Part shown: positions 54,545 to 64,000 of the stretch, piece by piece
How positions within the stretch are numbered: position 1 is the first letter of the stretch
Layout of the letters: each line of letters opens with the position of its first letter
NCBI GenBank assembly: GCA_013407085.1
Contig: JACCGJ010010187.1
Coordinates: 124,001 to 188,000, forward strand
DNA: 64,000 bases
Direction of reading: 5' to 3'
Origin: Atriophallophorus winterbourni
Lineage: Eukaryota > Platyhelminthes > Trematoda > Plagiorchiida > Microphallidae
Notes under the pieces: model-generated
Told to the model about the DNA's origin: nothing
Databases searched by the model: none
Seen by the model: only the letters and a program-made list of their open reading frames with translations
Program-made: the position numbers and the translations under genes

Positions 54545-54900
54545 AGCTCATATGCATCCATCTCCATCACAAACACACACACCACGACAGGTTTTGTGCT
54601 GTTTGCACTCATCAGGTAGGGACAGTAAGATCAGGATCCACATGCGCTTGAAACAGTGGAAGAATGGTAAAGAAGTTGCGTTTTTATGCTACTGTTGGGT
54701 AAGGTTCGTACGACCAACCTGTTGAATAACATGAATTCACACTCATGTAGACTGGGTTTGAACCCATGACCATGAATAAAAAAGTTCATTTGCATGCATC
54801 GCCATCACACACACACACACACACACCACGACCGGTTTCGTGCTGTTTGCACTCATTAAGTAGGGTCAGTATGATCAGGATCCGCATGCGCTTGGTAATG
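54545..54900 (-). repeat. Family A hammerhead repeats, head-to-tail dimer with CA microsatellite
   Basis: Two minus-strand units have ribozyme blocks 244 bp apart (plus-strand GTTTGCACTCATCAGGTAGG at 54601 and TTTGCACTCATTAAGTAGGG at 54846). The minus-strand B-box GGGTTCAAACCC (54754-54765) is the clearest in the window. A (CA)n run lies just outside stem I at 54806-54829. Unit 1 has AAAA for GAAA and unit 2 has TTAATGA for CTGATGA, so neither ribozyme is intact. Confidence 0.85.
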
Positions 54901-54909
54901 ATATTTTAC

Positions 54910-55530
54910 TTGTATCCGTGTTAATTAACATATTGTAAGTTTATGGATAACGTGAAAGAAATTCTTTTCAACCTTGGATTTTGAACCATAAATGCAAAGA
55001 GTTTGGGTTATGCAAATACATCTGGCACGTAATTTAATTTTTAGGAATTGGTGTTTTTGTGATTTTACACAGGGGTTGTTGGAGTAATAAGTGTAATTTA
55101 CCGCTCATCCATTTCGGTAGATTTGAAAATGGATGTTTCCATAGGAAGCTTTCGAAAATTAATAGGAAGCGTCACATAGCATAGGGATCGTCATGGATTT
55201 TTCATTTCAATTTTCAATGAATAAACGACGAGCCATGCGCAATGTGAATGTCATTGTCCACTCTCAGAAAGCTATACGATTTTACTCCAAATATCTCGTA
55301 ACCCTTTGGTTTTGATGAGCTTATTGTTTTTGCTACGAATAATTTCTGAGTTCATATAGCTGAACCAATCGACCTCAAATATTTTACCAGGTGACTGATA
55401 CGTTCAATCCTCATGCAGCGAAATATGCGTATTATTATGCTCCGTTAAAGTAGAATAATTATCTTATGTAGGTATGTTTGAATGTTATCAACATGTCAAT
55501 ATAATTTAACGAAAGATAAACCTAACTCGT
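54910..55530. other. Hexosaminidase intron sequence, nothing recognised
   Basis: No coding sense or known repeat is seen. Confidence 0.4.
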
Positions 55531-55544
55531 GTTCTTTTTCGTCA

Positions 55545-55990
55545 ATAATCGGTTAGGAATAAGCTACCATTCAATTTTCAAAAATGCAAGGTGCAGAAAA
55601 ATTGGTAATTCAATCCAGTGAACATATCATTTTTGGACAGAGAATCTTGAGTTGGATCGAGTCGAAAACGGCGTACAGAACACCATATATTGTGAGGTCA
55701 TTTGTAAGCGTGATTCTGGGCTATTTTAAGTATGCTACGACGGATTTTTCGGACCTTCTCTTTTGAAACTTTGCTCACAAGGATGAAAGTCTACACTTAA
55801 TTCCATCCAAGGTACCTTCACAGCAAGCTCCAAAATGATTTAATAGAATTCACCTTTGTGCAACCAAACTCGTAAGTGGTTTCCACAAACTAAACAACGG
55901 GGAACCAATGCAACAGCTAAGCCTCTCCACCTCCTTTCAAAGAAGCCTTCGGGGTGATGTGATAATTACTGACAAAATATTACACACTCC
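55545..55990 (+). mobile_element. CR1-like LINE fragment
   Basis: AATAAGCTACCATTCAATTT followed by TCAAAAATGCAAGGTGCAG matches the KLPFNFRKCKML segment, and ATTCACCTTTGTGCAACCAA with GTAAGTGGTTTCCACAAAC matches HRATKMVxGLxNL. The middle is deleted. Confidence 0.6.
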
Positions 55991-56004
55991 AACTCGCCCA
56001 TTGT

Positions 56005-56575
56005 TGTTGGCCTTCTTTGGTCGATGTCGACCATGGATGTACATCACAATCGCATGAATTTTGATGTTCTACAGGTTTTCAAATGACCAAACTGTCCGAT
56101 TTGGGAGGAACAATCTCTCCCGCAGCGCTGACAACGATAGGTAGGCCGTCAGCATGCACGACGCTTTACACAATTCTTCCAGTGTGAGCGGTCAAGAGCA
56201 AGTTATTCCCAACTTGTAAACGTCTTTGTACCGCAAGTGCGGTTTGCTCAATGGTCGACTTCCTGATTGCAACCCACCATAGAGTAGATCTTTCGGAATA
56301 CGACCATTTTACGTTATGTAGACGTGGCCAAGCCACCGCAGGCGGCGCTGCCTTAGTAGGGTGAACATGCTCTGTAGAGCAGCTTTTTGAAACACTTCAG
56401 CATTAGTCACTTTCTCCATCCACGATATGTTCAAGATACGACGGATGCTTCGTAGATGGAAAGCACTCAGCTTCCGTTCGTGGCTTGCGTGGTTGGTCCA
56501 GGTTTCACTGCGTACAGTAAAGCATTTAGACGAACGCGCTGTATACCATCATCTTTGTCTTGACAGTAAACTTGC
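56005..56575 (-). mobile_element. RTE-like LINE 3' fragment
   Basis: It is the reverse complement of the tail of 1-2480. Plus-strand markers are GGCCTTCTTTGGTCGATGTC, GGGAGGAACAATCTCTCCCG, GTGAGCGGTCAAGAGCAAGT, GGCCAAGCCACCGCAGGCGG and CACGATATGTTCAAGATACG. Confidence 0.8.
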
Positions 56576-56579
56576 GGTT

Positions 56580-57470
56580 ACCCAACTCGCCCAATAATAC
56601 ATCTATTTACATACCGTGACTCACTCAATACGCGCAACCACTCAGCGACACTACAAATTCATCACTCCCGTATTAGCTGTTTTTGATATTTATTTTTTGA
56701 GTCTGTTTCCCTACCCGAAGCCATTGTTATCACTCTCAGCCTGCAAAATTCGGACACGTATGTGTTGCATAACGATTTGACTGGACCTGTGTTTCAGCTG
56801 ATTCTTAGTAGTCACCGGTACTATCCGTTAGTAAGTGTTATTTCTTTTGAGTTTTTTCTTGCATCTTGACAAACGCACTACGCATTTTCTGTGACCATCA
56901 TTTCTTCACTTCAAATTCAGTTTCACACGATGCAAACATGTGAAGTCACCTCCACTTTACAATAAATATTAAAATAGCTTCGGAGGAGACAAATCAAAGC
57001 ATTTCACTTGAAAATTCCAGCCACACCTTATTGTTAGTAGTTCCTGTAAGGTCGATAATACATACTAATGCTGATCGGGATACAAAAAAGCGTTTGAGAA
57101 ACTGATCTTTCTGATCCCTGTAAATAAATACTGAACAACAGGGGCTGAAAACTAATGTACTTTTATCTGTAATTACTCTCCCATGTGTGTATATTGTGAC
57201 CACAGTGAATTCAGTGTATTTCGCTATTCACCAATCTATCACATCACACGTCTATGGAAGCTTCAACAGATCTACGTTTCAAAGTCCTACTTCTACTCGC
57301 TTGGGTGGCAGGCAAGCTATTGATATCAGGACAAATCTTAGAATAGAAAGATGCGTTCCTTTAGAATACATTGTTCATCACCGGTTCAGAAACAGATTGT
57401 GACGCACATCAATTACTTCACACAAAGAATTTCAGATGCGCAAGGATGACAAATATAATCGTGAAACATT
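56580..57470. other. Hexosaminidase intron sequence, nothing recognised
   Basis: Short frames on both strands have no motif. Confidence 0.35.
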
Positions 57471-57479
57471 TCATATATT

Positions 57480-58260
57480 TTGTTCGATATTTGGAGCGAT
57501 TCTCTTTTTGGTGTACACTCATGACATTCCGAAATTTTGTAGAGCCAAGATGGTCATTTTGCGGATGATACTAAACTTTGAATGAGATCCAAGTCAAATG
57601 TTACTGTTTGCACTTACTGAGCGATTTCGATAAGTTGAGCAGCTTGTCAAAGCTCGCAGAATAGGCTTTCCTTCGACTTCATAAAGTCACAATGGTGTTG
57701 AGAGTTAGAAATTTCCAATTCTCTTATAAACTTGGGTCTCAACAACTGGAGTGGACATTAGGAGGAAAGGACCTCAGTGTTTGGATAAATGGAAGTCTGG
57801 AGAACAGATTGCAATGCGAAGCCGTCCGCAGTATGCTATGTATGCTTCGATGTATACTTGGACGTTTTGCACGGCTGCCTAATACGTGTATAAACCATAG
57901 ATTCGATAACACAGTGCAAAATTGGGAACCATAGCTAAGATAGGGTATCAAGATGGTTCATTTTGCTGATGACATTGAATATTGTTGAATGCTGCAAGAG
58001 TAATTGGATGCCCTGTATCACTAATCTCAACTAAATCAGATGCCTTTCAGTATACGTAAATGTAAAATATTACAACTTATCCGGCAATACAAGCGTACAT
58101 ATAATATGGGTCATGCAAACTGGACGTGGACCAGCGCTGAGAAGGATCTCGGTATCTGGATTAATAATAAACTGAAAACGAATAGTCATTCCCAGAAAGT
58201 CTTTAACAGGGTAAGCGGTATCTTGGGAATGCCGAGGAGAATATTTGGGTGATTCTCCCA
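57480..58260 (+). mobile_element. Two adjoining CR1-like LINE fragments
   Basis: At 57490-57935: RT text (TCTCTTTTTGGTGTACACTC, GATGGTCATTTTGCGGATGA), KLGSQQLEWTLGGKDLSVWI and NGSLENRLQCEAV. At 57950-58260 the same protein region begins again in a diverged copy (MPFSIRKCKILQLIRQYK, WTSAEKDLGIWINNKLK, VFNRVSGILGMPRRIFG). Both are dead. Confidence 0.7.
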
Positions 58261-58889
58261 AGTAAAACGGAACGTTGATAAAATCAGATCACTGACGCTC
58301 GAGTTAGAGATACATTTGACCCATTTGTTGAAACATTAGTCGGCGCTAAGGCGTCGTTCTTGAAGAACACATTAAACGATGTAGCACGATTAAAAACAGC
58401 AATAATTGAGGATGAAGTACTAATGGACAGCTTCGATGTGAATGTCATGCTTATCAACGTAGATACTGAAAGTGCGTTACAGATAGTTAGAACGGCACTG
58501 GAATCCGAGCAATTAGCAGATCGTACAAATTCGAGCGTCCAGTTCATATTTATTTGGCAATTAAATAGAAAATAGATCGGTTGATGATATGTTAACTGAT
58601 ATCTCCATTACTGGTGAATATGTGTGGGGAAACATTAAAAAACAAGGCATTTAAACATAAATAAATTAAACGCTGATGGCACATTTGTTATCATAAAGCG
58701 GTCTTCTTCAAAAAATTGAACGTCTTTGACCCCAATATAACAGTCACTAAGAAGGTAGACACATGCACAGACACCCTAACCTTATTGGAAATTTTGGCGC
58801 AGATTGTACGTAAGAAGATGCTTTCGGTGAAATTACTAACTGGTCAGAAGAGGAATGCCCATTTTGCAATCCCGAAAAATGTACTGAGC

Positions 58890-59095
58890 TTGTAAACAAA
58901 AGGTATGCTTATATGCCATTGTTAAATAAGGTTCTTACAAAGACCAACGGTGTTAAAATACAGAATCACAAAGTGATTCTTGGTCAAGCACTCATTACGC
59001 TTATAAACGAACAATATATTTTGGTGCTCACATCCCCACCCCTTACACATCCATTGTATGTAAGGGATGGGGATGTGAGCACCATAATATATTGA
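58890..59095. repeat. Family B repeat end with perfect palindromic junction
   Basis: Unit text (ATGCCATTGTTAAATAAGGT, AATCACAAAGTGATTCTTGG) leads to an inverted repeat at about 59028-59086. GGTGCTCACATCCCCACCCC and its reverse complement surround the short centre CATCCATTG, with arms of about 25 bp and one mismatch. The arm is the same sequence as the 3' flank of the family B ribozyme at 59540-59562, so two family B ends meet head to head. Confidence 0.75.
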
Positions 59096-59464
59096 TACTG
59101 AAATTGTGTTCACTGATGAACGTCGCGATGAAATTATCTAGAATTAAGTCGACTGACTTGACTAGAGTGAAATACATCAAGTTTCAAGGCATCACCCTAT
59201 CCAACAAACTAACTTAGACCCTCCATATAAAAGCTCTACTTACTAAAGTTCGTAAGCTTTCTTTTTATGCTTTTCGTCTTCGTTCTCTCAGCGTAGAGTC
59301 TAAGCTAATTTCTCACTTCATTTCCCTTATCTCATATACTGTTCTGTTGAGCCAAAAATTCACCCACACTTCTTACAAAAGAGTTTGTGTTGCTCAAAGT
59401 TTCGTCAGGATCCTCTCATGCGTGAGCTCCATTCCGTATGAGGACATGCTTGAAACATCCTAAA

Positions 59465-59575
59465 ACAAGGCTCACTGAACCTGATCTTACTGTCTCCACC
59501 TGATGACGGCAAACAGCCAGAAACCGGTAGTGGTGTGTAAGGGATGGGGATGTGAGCACCACAATACGTTGGAAT
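59465..59575 (+). repeat. Family B hammerhead repeat, 3' end
   Basis: This is a plus-orientation copy: GGCTCACTGAACCTGATCTT, the ribozyme, then GTGTAAGGGATGGGGATGTG and AGCACCACAATAC. Confidence 0.85.
59494..59536 (+). ncRNA. Hammerhead ribozyme, family B, intact core
   Basis: CTGATGA, GAAA and the loopless stem III ACC/GGT are intact, and the cleavage triplet is GTA (between 59529 and 59530). Stem I has CCAC/GTGG, then a U-U mismatch. Stem II (CGGC-AAACA-GCCA) has the same C-A basal mismatch as the copy at 31521-31566, so that mismatch is a family feature and not random decay. Confidence 0.75.
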
Positions 59576-59599
59576 CCTAAAACATCATTTTTCATCTTG

Positions 59600-60620
59600 C
59601 GATCGGCTAAAAATTAGTATACTCGATGATAATTCCCTCCTCGCTGCTTGTGGATCTCCTTGATCGTCAATTTTTCTCAAAGACTCGTTCAAAACACGAC
59701 ATTTTGTTTTCTAGAACATCTTCATATTGGAGATCATTTATCGCATTTACTTTACGATACTTTTGTCGAAGAAAACTGCTTATCGAACAATAACGGTCGA
59801 AATTATCCCGTTAATATCATGTGTACATTTTTGACTTATGTGTAATGTGTACAGTATTCGTAGTGCGTGTTTTTGTAAAAACTGGTCTGAAGCTGACATT
59901 TCGAAAAACATTGAATAAAGCTTTGTTCTTCTTCGTCTTTTCTTCTTGCTTCTTCTTATTCTTCCATGAAGACTTCAGTCTATCGAAAACCTATCGATAC
60001 ATCTACGCTCATCTACCACAGATATTTCGGCTCAGAGCTTCTTCCGATTTCCATAAGACAGAATACGTGAGCAGCAATTAAAGTGAACGAAAACAGGCGA
60101 GAAAACGGTTCATGGATCACAATTATCAGAAAAGGTTTTGAAATCTTAACTCATCTTAATCTCACATTATCCAATTCAAAAAACATGCAAGAAGATGCCT
60201 TTACCAAGTGTTCATTTGTAACCAAATTTAATTTGAGTATTTTTGTAAAGTAGTTTGCCACGTCTGAAGATACATCAAAAATTTTGAATTTGACTCCATT
60301 TTAATGCTCTCTAATCGATGCAGCGGGTACACTCTCTGATGAATTGTCGCAAAGTTTCCTCATCTTACTTCAAAAGCTATTTCATTCACTTTTCCCACGA
60401 CAGTTCGTTGAGAAACGAGAATTCTACAAAATTAGCGAGTAATTATAACATTGTTTTTCGGTAGCGCGTGTCGTATTGTATGATAAATCACATCTTGACT
60501 AATACAAATGGATCGCATAATTTAACCATGATTAATTAAAACAAAACCGTTTGATTAATTATGCATGAGCAGCGGAATGAACTGAAAATAAGCAACTGAT
60601 GACTATCACCCCAAGTTACG
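59600..60620. other. Hexosaminidase intron sequence, nothing recognised
   Basis: AT-rich. Frames at 59648-59845 and 59821-60081 (plus) have no recognisable motif. Confidence 0.35.
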
Positions 60621-60626
60621 ACTCAC

Positions 60627-60742
60627 TTGTGAGCCATCACTGGTACGCCACATCAACTGGCTCAAGCTTTCCAGCCCCCGAAGCGCGCCCCAGGTTTCGT
60701 TGGCGTGTATGAGAATGCAATCTGGTTCAACCAGGATAGAAT
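60627..60742 (-). CDS. HEX: Beta-N-acetylhexosaminidase, exon 2
   Basis: Acceptor TTTCCCGCGCGCAG and donor CAA|GTGAGT bracket SILVEPDCILIHANETWGAL and RGLESLSQLMWRTSDGSQ. It equals [20 protein letters not shown] and LRGLETFSQLVW of human HEXA, the end of the GH20b domain. The two starting bases complete a Tyr codon begun in exon 1. Confidence 0.93.
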
Positions 60743-60891
60743 CTGCGCGCGGGAAATCAAAACGAGAGTTCACAGCGTGTATGAGTACACCACATGAAAT
60801 GAGAACAATGGTTATTTACTGCGCTAATCGCAATAAAATATCGTTACGATCGAGCTCTAATTTACTCACCTACTAAAACTAGTTAACTTAT

Positions 60892-61395
60892 TGTGGAGGT
60901 GCGAAGTGCATTAGCGATGTGTGTTAATCACCAGCGTTTGGATGATATGAAGAACATTACCATCCGGAAGGAAGTGCGGAATCCACCGACGACGAGCGTC
61001 GTAAACGTTTAAAAATTCGGGTTTCGAAATGATTACATTAGAACGTTTCGGATGGCAATATCCTTGGAAACGTCAGTCGCTTTCGCGTGATATTCAATTC
61101 TTCATGGTCGGTCAAACAAATCCAAAGTAATGAGTGTTTAAAGTGAACCAGTTGGCAATTGGCAAATCGTAGCAAGGGGACAGCCATTAGTGGCATTTTA
61201 AGGACATATTTGTAGTCAGTTGATTTGTCTGTACAAGATGGATGTGGTTTTGTTCCTTTGATCGATTGGCATTCTCTTGGCTCGTGAGATTCGCGAGTGA
61301 ACGCGATTAGCGGTGAAAATGTTGACCTCAGGGATTAATCGGTAAGAAATTAATAAGTGGGTGCGAATCACGGGGTTGACGTAGTTAACGTTGAG
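60892..61395 (+). repeat. Solo-LTR-like repeat (family F)
   Basis: TGTGGAGGTGCGAAGTGCAT, AAAAATTCGGGTTTCGAAAT, CATGGTCGGTCAAACAAATC and TTGACCTCAGGGATTAATCG match the copy at 31821-32375 in order. Diverged; boundaries approximate. Confidence 0.55.
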
Positions 61396-61499
61396 TCGAG
61401 TTCCTCGAAGCCAGGGAAAACAACGAAACAAATGTTGAAACCGTATGTAAAATTATGCCGTGTTTGACCTCACTCCACGCCTAAATTGGGACAGCTAGT

Positions 61500-62110
61500 A
61501 ATCTCATAATTTGGTTGATTTTCAATTGTCTATTCCATCTACGAAGCATCCGTCGTATCTTGAACATATCTTGGGTGGACAGAGTGACTAATGCTGAAGT
61601 GCTTTCAAACGCTGGTCTTCAGAGCATGTTCACCCTAATAGAACAACGCCGACTGCGGTGGCTTGGTCATGTCTACAGAATGGAAAATGGTCGTATTCCG
61701 AAAAATCTACTCCATGGTGAGTTGCAATTATGAAATCGACCATTGGGCACTTGTGGTACAAAGACGTTTGCAAAAGAGATATGAAAACTCTTGACATTGA
61801 CACCGCGAGTTGGGAAGAACTTGCTCTTGACCGATCACATTAGAAGCATTGTGTAAAGCCTCGTCTGCAAGCTGGGGAGGAGCAGATACAGCTCTTTGCT
61901 GGTAAACGTAGATCACGCCGCCGGCGTGCTGCTGACGCCCTACAACCGAGTTCTAACTATCGTTGCAAGCGCTGTGGGAGAGATTGTTCCTCCCGAATCG
62001 GATTACTTAGTCATTCAAAAAGCTGTAGAACATGAAAATTCATGCGATTGTGTTGTACATCCTTGGTCGACATCCACGGAAGAAGGCCAACAACAATTCG
62101 TGTCCATGTT
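61500..62110 (+). mobile_element. RTE-like LINE 3' fragment
   Basis: In frame at first: SIRRILNISWVDRVTNAEVL, FTLIEQRRLRWLGHVYRMEN and GRIPKNLLHGELQL (a canonical RRLRWLGHVxRM block). Then in broken frames SRRRRAADA-like text and NYRCKRCGRDCSSRIGLLSH. It supplies a segment missing from the copy at 1-2480. Confidence 0.8.
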
Positions 62111-62690
62111 TCTTGTGACAACATAAGCTGAACAACTATCGGTATTTACATGCTTCACCATTCAATACAAATCAATGCTTTTCACCTGATGTATATATGC
62201 ATTGTATGTTCATGCGAGCAAACTTCTTTTCCATACTAGGCAAACATCGGCCTTGAAGTCAAAGCCATCACGGTCACAATTTGTCTCAAGGTCATTCTAA
62301 CCCTGAAACAATCAACTTTTTTATATTTTATGCACAATATCGCAAGCATACAGGTGTTTTATCAAACATAATGCATTGGAGTTGCTAACGTGTACACTTG
62401 ACATTAAACAATTTTAACACTCATGGCGAGATTAGGCAGCTGTGTTGGCACACTGTTATATCTATCTCTTTTGCTCAAAAAGAGAACACCTGGTTCACAG
62501 AGTTTTGAAACTAAATATGCAACTTTTACCACGAGGTACGAAATATTATAATGAGACGTAACTGTTAAAAAGATTATTAACAATGGCGCATATTTTATCA
62601 TCTCTACAAACTTTCTTTTTCTCGAATATGATTCCTCGATCAGTCACAAGCCTGTCCAATCATTTGCAATCGAAAAATGTAATTACTCAC

Positions 62691-62994
62691 ATGATTCATC
62701 CATGTCGGGAGACGGCCAATCCTTTCCGTTTGACGTCACATCGAGCAAGATTTTTGTTACACCCGGTTGCTTTGAATTCCCGGTGTCACGCATATCGAAG
62801 TGTTCTCTATAACTCTTTGTTTTGTGTCTCAAATTCACCTGCGTATTCCCAAAATTCCATTCTTGTTTTGAACGCTCAAGGGAATACAAATTAGCGAATT
62901 TGGACAGTTGGGATTCTTTATCTGACCGTTGAGTGGAGTAGGGGGAAAGACCGACGCGGTTTGTGATGAGTTTATGACTGCGTTCGATTCCGGC
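62691..62994 (-). CDS. HEX: Beta-N-acetylhexosaminidase, exon 1 or 2 (N-terminal domain, partial)
   Basis: The C-terminal part, TKSYREHFDMRDTGNSKQPG and VTKILLDVTSNGKDWPSPDM, matches FQRYRDLLF and [20 protein letters not shown] of human HEXA. The donor T|GTGAGT supplies the first base of the Tyr completed in the next exon. The start is uncertain. An acceptor-like TTTCTGTCCAG precedes GCC at 62994, but the frame is also open from an ATG at 63030 with a short hydrophobic MKLLIVVQISV that could begin a signal peptide. N-terminal of TKSYREH I see no convincing family match, and the usual WP-P segment is absent, so an upstream exon is likely outside the window or unrecognised. Confidence 0.7.
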
Positions 62995-63129
62995 CTGGAC
63001 AGAAATTTGTACAACTATTAGGAGTTTCATGAAACAATCATCAGATCACATTTCTCCTGTTTCGGAGTAAACTCAAATTTGTGTTAAGACGATAATACTA
63101 GTAATACTAATATAATAGCGTGATATTTG

Positions 63130-63740
63130 GGCTCTTACTATAATTCAATTCCAGAATTATATCGACTGTTCAACAATATGTTAGGAATTTTTCAAAGAAT
63201 ATTTGGAGGATTCTTGCCCACGATGGAGTATGAAGTAGTCTGGGGTCCTTGACTGCGAAAAGATAACGTCCATATCGAAAAAGTCTAACACAAAGAGGAA
63301 ACGTAAATGATGGCTCTTCGCAATGTTTGATACAACGAAAGATTTCGATATCTGGGTCTAGGTGACTTTACGAAAAGAGCGATATTATTCTTACATATAA
63401 AACTGGGCCTACCGAATGGCACCCACTAAGACACTTGTTTCAAGAATGTGATGATAAACTGACACGCGGACATACCCCACCCATCTGCATCCCAGATTCA
63501 CGTATTGATTTCGGTGGAAAGTTTTGCTATGTGTGCTTCATTTTTCTGGAATTTCCAAACTCAACTTGTGGTTTTCACTCCACGCATGGCGTTATTTTGT
63601 ATACTCTAAAAAAAGTTCTTACTACTGTTGCCCATCACCTGGATAAATTATTCCACCTTGGAACTTCCAGCAACATCCGTGGTCATGGTTGCAAGCTGGA
63701 AATACCACACTCCAAACGGAATTGCCGCGGATATTTTTAC
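63130..63740 (+). mobile_element. CR1-like LINE 3' fragment
   Basis: NNMLGIFQRIFGGFLPTMEY, then after decayed sequence HLDKLFHLGTSSNIRGHG and KLEIPHSKRNCRGYFYS, align with the C-terminal region of the 39-kb copy (FDIPHSHRNCRRFFYSV). It abuts the next LINE fragment at about 63740. Confidence 0.65.
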
Positions 63741-63985
63741 TCTTGTATTGGCCTCCTTCGGTCGATGTCGAACATGGATGTACATCACAATCGCATGAAC
63801 TTTCTTGTTCCATGGCTTTTCGAATGACTAAACAGCGCTTGCAACGATAGGCAAAACTCGGTAGTTGGTTGTCAGTTGCACGCCGCCGGCGTGATCTGCG
63901 TTCAGCTTCCAAGAGCAGTATCTGCTCCTCCTCGGGCTTGCAGACGACGCTTTACACCATGTACTTAGACTTATACTCTGTGGTT
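63740..63985 (-). mobile_element. RTE-like LINE 3' end
   Basis: On the minus strand SRRRRATDNQLPSFAYRCKR and C lead into VIRKAMEQESSCDCDVHPC. The plus strand starts GGCCTCCTTCGGTCGATGTC, the same terminus as at 56005, so the 3' end of the family is well defined. Confidence 0.7.
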
Positions 63986-64000
63986 ATTGTAAATTGAAAT

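Noticed and set aside
1..64000. CRISPR array, bacterial operons or rRNA/tRNA genes
   Set aside because: The window is eukaryotic with spliced genes. Regularly spaced direct repeats were not found, and no complete tRNA or rRNA sequence was recognised by eye.

Overview
The window looks like nuclear DNA of a digenean fluke, most likely a schistosomatid (inference). The reasons are an AT-rich background, very short introns (28-36 nt) near the 5' ends of genes beside introns of several kb, dense CR1/Jockey-type and RTE-type LINE debris, a Pao/BEL retrotransposon, and many SINE-like repeats that encode hammerhead ribozyme motifs, as the schistosome Sm-alpha family does.

Three host genes can be reconstructed by joining exons across GT/AG junctions with matching phase. 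(1) On the minus strand at 3308-4609 are the 5' exons of a LIM-domain-binding protein (LDB/CLIM/Chip); the rest lies beyond the left edge. (2) On the plus strand at 22549-28626 is a complete four-exon cytochrome c oxidase subunit 5B gene with a presequence, two micro-introns and a 5.35 kb third intron. (3) On the minus strand at about 62994-29309 is a beta-N-acetylhexosaminidase gene of at least 12 exons spread over about 34 kb. Nearly the whole glycosidase is recovered, including the catalytic HLGGDE motif and the stop codon. COX5B and hexosaminidase are convergent, with stop codons about 0.7 kb apart.

Layout: 1-2480 decayed RTE-like LINE; 3308-4609 LDB; 4610-6834 AT-rich, no gene recognised; 6835-13428 BEL-1, with nearly identical LTRs but five reading-frame pieces; 13429-15560 remnants of a second BEL; 15700-18180 CR1/Jockey-like LINE; 18200-20450 unassigned; 20470-22200 decayed minus-strand BEL-3; 22549-28626 COX5B; 29309-62994 hexosaminidase, its introns filled with CR1, RTE, LTR and hammerhead-repeat copies; 63030-64000 LINE fragments.

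The most interesting layer is the small-RNA-like repeats. Two related families (A and B, unit about 236-244 bp) carry hammerhead motifs with a loopless palindromic stem III (ACC/GGU). They occur as single copies, head-to-tail dimers and inverted pairs. Family A also carries a tRNA-like B-box and an ATGCAAAT octamer. Most copies have a damaged core; the copy at 31521-31566 (minus) is the best preserved.
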